From: Angiostrongylus vasorum
Taxonomy: Eukaryota; Nematoda; Chromadorea; Rhabditida; Metastrongylidae
Direction: 5' to 3'
Assembly: GCA_018806985.1 (NCBI GenBank)
Contig: JADANN010000018.1
Coordinates: 714,501-778,500, forward strand
Length of the DNA: 64,000 nt
Each line of letters begins with the position of its first letter. Within the stretch, counting starts at the first letter, position 1. The position numbers were made by a program, and so were the translations under genes. Of the stretch, positions 61,300-64,000 are shown one piece after another. Below the pieces are notes generated by a model, which was given only the letters and a program-made list of their open reading frames with translations, had not been told where the DNA came from and made no database searches.

Positions 61300-63180
61300 A
61301 GCAATTTCTGCTACAGGCTCCAGAAAATCAGAACTCATTCTGATAGAATAAGGTAACTTGCACTTTGTAAGCAAACGCTTGAAGTACCTCGGTCACTATT
61401 TACTAAGCATTCTCAAAGAAATCGTACTTCAGAGAAGAAATAAACAGACGATCCAATATGTAAGTTGGTTAAGAGGTCTTTCGAATTCAAGGTGGGTCGC
61501 GACATTCATTGAAATGACTTGTAACAACGATGTAATCTGTGTAGGAAATTATTACTAACGTTGTTCTACCAGAAAATTGCGCAATCCCGCCTTAAAATAA
61601 CCGTATTATTCAACCGCTATTTTTAATCCCATATTCGAAGAGAACACTGCGTTTCCTATCATCCATTCACTCATTCATTCGTCATCTGCCTTTTAACAAC
61701 CTGAGTAGAACGGGTCTTTTTGTCAGCACGAGTACACATCCAGTCTTGCTTGGTATGCCCAATTATCGTTGACTTCGTGTACTAACTGATGATCAATCGC
61801 GTGACGTTACCATCCCTCTGGTCTTTGACAACCTGGTTTGCCCGAAAGAATTTCCAACTACTAGCGGGAGACGTACGCCAAAATTGAATATTAAGACTTG
61901 CTCATGTGTTAAAACACTCTTACCATTGTCACTTCAACAAACCAGCCGGTTATTTGAGCACGATCGCAATTTCCATTTACCGTTGTAATCTAGCAGTTTT
62001 CGCGCAATACAATGCAGAAAAGAGGATATATAGAGCGAAGGACGTATCTCCAGCCAGGCTATCCTCATATAATTACCACTTCCCCGACATAAGCTCCTAA
62101 TACCATTTCCTCCCTTGTGCTCGGCTTCATCCTCAAATCCCAGCTCATTTTAACATGCCAACAAAAATGTACCGGACTTGAGATTTTCATGGCTTTCATT
62201 TAACCTCAGTATGACCAATCACTGTGGGAGCGGGTAGCATGGTGATTAAAGGTGCTGTACAATAACATGCAGTGTTGGTTCGATCCTATGCCCGGGTTCA
62301 ACAAGTCTACCGTCTCTCAGGGGTCGGCAAATTGATACCTCATTTGTCTGGGAGGAATGCAACACTGACTTAATACATTATTGGGCCACCTCAAGCCACT
62401 GTACAGCCCATATATGCACAGCACTAGATATTCCTCGGAATATCTTCGTAGTAGCACCACTTTGAATCCAGTGGAATGGAGAACCGCAAGAATGAACTGG
62501 CCTCAGCTGGCAATGTCTCTTTATACTGGGTAGTTGCTATCCACAATGAAGTTTTACAAAAACTCGTGTAACCTTATCAATACAACAATAGTGGTGATCA
62601 ATGGATTGATTCTTCATCAGTTGTTACCGACTTTATCAATAAAGCACTCCGCCTAACAGAAGTCAGAAGTAAATGCGATTAGCACTCTATTGTGCTGACA
62701 ACCAAGTAGAGATAGCATATTTTCGGCAGTAAATTTTCGATGAGATAGTGTCAGCTATTTAACAACGCCGTTTACAACTACGATGAAACTACTATAGAAT
62801 GGCGAGAATCCGATACCAAATATTTCTGCTTGATTACCTTCATAAATTCAGTAAAAACTGTGATTTTTTTAACAAGACGGCGCCCAGAACGGTTTCCAGT
62901 TCCATTTCATGTGAGATAACTTTTGCTTGTTCAATAAACGCTCCTCTAAAGACAAAGATATCAATTGGAAAATATCAAGATCACAGAATGATTCTTCTAT
63001 CAGTGGACTCACTGCACCAAGAGACCTGTCTTAAAAACTGTTTTTGTAAATTTTAACGTGTACAGGGTACTTTTTTTCTCAGACAACGACTGATACATAG
63101 TATGGCGAGAAGCTATTGATTAAGTATGAAAAATCACCTGTTCGACACATCGAGTAATATACTCGCTAAAGGGTATTGTA
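61300..63180. other. Spacer, no gene recognised
   Basis: AT-rich DNA with the partial family A SINE at 62225 and a short trace of the element-4 TATA region (TCTCTTTATACTGGG near 62517). No supported coding sequence. Confidence 0.4.
62225..62425 (+). repeat. tRNA-derived SINE-like repeat, family A, copy 6 (partial)
   Basis: Head GGGAGCGGGTAGCATGGTGA with box B-like GTTGGTTCGATCCTATGCCC, body GGGGTCGGCAAATTGATACC, TCTGGGAGGAATGCAACACT. The tail is missing and the head differs from the other copies. Confidence 0.6.
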
Positions 63181-64000
63181 GATCGGTTGTCGTTCAGTCG
63201 CAAACGTCTCCTTCCCACCTTTCACCGTTGACGTAGATCAGAATTTCGCTCTATCACGTGCGTGATACGGGATACGCCGAGAGTCGTCCTCGCGTCAGCG
63301 TGTTCTATAACGCTGAGTGGTCTTTTATCCTGCTAAGGTAGCGACCGGGTTTCTAGCGCATGCGTTAAGGTAGGAAGAATCGTGGAGTCGAAAACGTGGG
63401 CATGGAGTCGGGTGTTCTTTGTTCACTTCACTATACATTTGATGCTCTTGAAAGCCCTTAAGCTGCTCGCTTCCTCCTGCTCAACTATAGAGCTAAGTCC
63501 TTCATCATGTTGATTTCTCGACGCAGAAAGACATACGCTGAGCATTCGGCGACATTCATTCCGGTGTGAATGGGGCATATGTAACCAATCCGTTCGTCAT
63601 GAACATCGTTTTTTGTGAGATCTAGCCCCAGACCAATCGTTCTAAAGGCTTTATCAAAGTTGGCAAGCATTCGTTCCGGTTGGCTAATGTTTGGTGCTAC
63701 AAGAACGATTTCGTCAGTAAAGCGAAGATGATGTAATTGCCGTCTCTCGATTTTCACTACCAGGTTGCTTCATTCCAGTGTTACCATGACGTTGTTAAGG
63801 GTGGTGGTTTAAACATGTGTTGAGATGGTATCACCTTCGTTAACGCCTCTTCTGACGTGGTTGCTAATATCGTTATAGAGTGGTAATATTTTTGGTCGTA
63901 AAATTTCGATATAGCTCATATAGAATCTTATATACTTAGTAGAGACATCTTGGCTGTCCAGGGCTTCCATGACTGCTTCTACCTCAACTGCGTGAAAACT
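63180..64000 (-). pseudogene. RTE retrotransposon remnant running off the right edge
   Basis: Minus-strand RT palm and C-terminal region: RRQLHHLRFTDEIVLVAPNI, SQPERMLANFDKAFRTIGLG, YVFLRREINMMKDLAL (63757-63485). The usual FADD active-site motif reads FTDE here. Matches the copy at 13180-14740 in its 3' half. The 5' part lies beyond position 64000. Confidence 0.8.

Noticed and set aside
1..64000. CRISPR arrays, operon structure, bacterial promoters or a microbial contaminant
   Set aside because: No regularly spaced direct repeats and no ribosome binding sites; intron-containing conserved eukaryotic genes occur across the window.

Overview
The window looks like nuclear DNA of a clade V (strongylid, hookworm-like) nematode. 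This is inferred from short exons split by GT-AG introns, pyrimidine-rich TTTTCAG acceptors lying 1-5 bases upstream of several start codons (as expected for spliced-leader trans-splicing), RTE-type non-LTR retrotransposons of the kind abundant in hookworm genomes, and several tRNA-derived SINE-like repeats. No bacterial or viral genes are seen. No species can be named from sequence alone.

Three conserved genes could be assembled exon by exon, with matching splice phases at almost every junction; all are on the minus strand. (1) 2524-11312: a SMARCC/SWSN-1 subunit of the SWI/SNF chromatin remodeller, from just upstream of the SWIRM domain to the Pro/Gln-rich C-terminus; its N-terminal module was not found. 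(2) 19238-27036: a complete PRC1/Ase1/MAP65 spindle-midzone protein (SPD-1 in C. elegans), 12 exons, about 544 residues. (3) 53594-60828: an MPPED/UPF0046 metallophosphoesterase in 8 exons with every metal-binding motif present. A small 86-residue gene (7013-7273, plus) is nested in a swsn-1 intron. An unrecognised plus-strand gene of about 158 residues can be assembled at 29297-30420. Weaker partial genes lie at 1-267 and 1041-2027. The two large genes both read leftward, spd-1 upstream of swsn-1; SPD-1 acts at the central spindle and SWSN-1 in chromatin, so no functional link is implied.

Most other sequence is mobile DNA or unremarkable AT-rich spacer. An almost full-length but frameshifted RTE element (30890-34138, minus) is bounded by a 12-bp target-site duplication. 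Other RTE remnants lie at about 13180-14740, 23950-24830, 57452-57754 and 63180-64000. A roughly 380-bp repeat (four copies) carries sequence like both ends of the full-length RTE and looks like its internal-deletion derivative; one copy is split by a 5'-truncated RTE insertion with a clean 17-bp target duplication. Three tRNA-headed SINE-like families (called A, B and C here) are scattered through introns and spacers. The stretch 34640-53593 is a gene desert apart from two foldback elements, a SINE copy and one weak open frame.

The least expected signal is a family of foldback elements whose ends carry a hammerhead-ribozyme-like core (CTGANGA, hairpin, GAAACGTC), with apparent compensatory changes in the closing stem between copies. 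This resembles the ribozymes of Penelope-like retroelements and deserves a covariance-model test.
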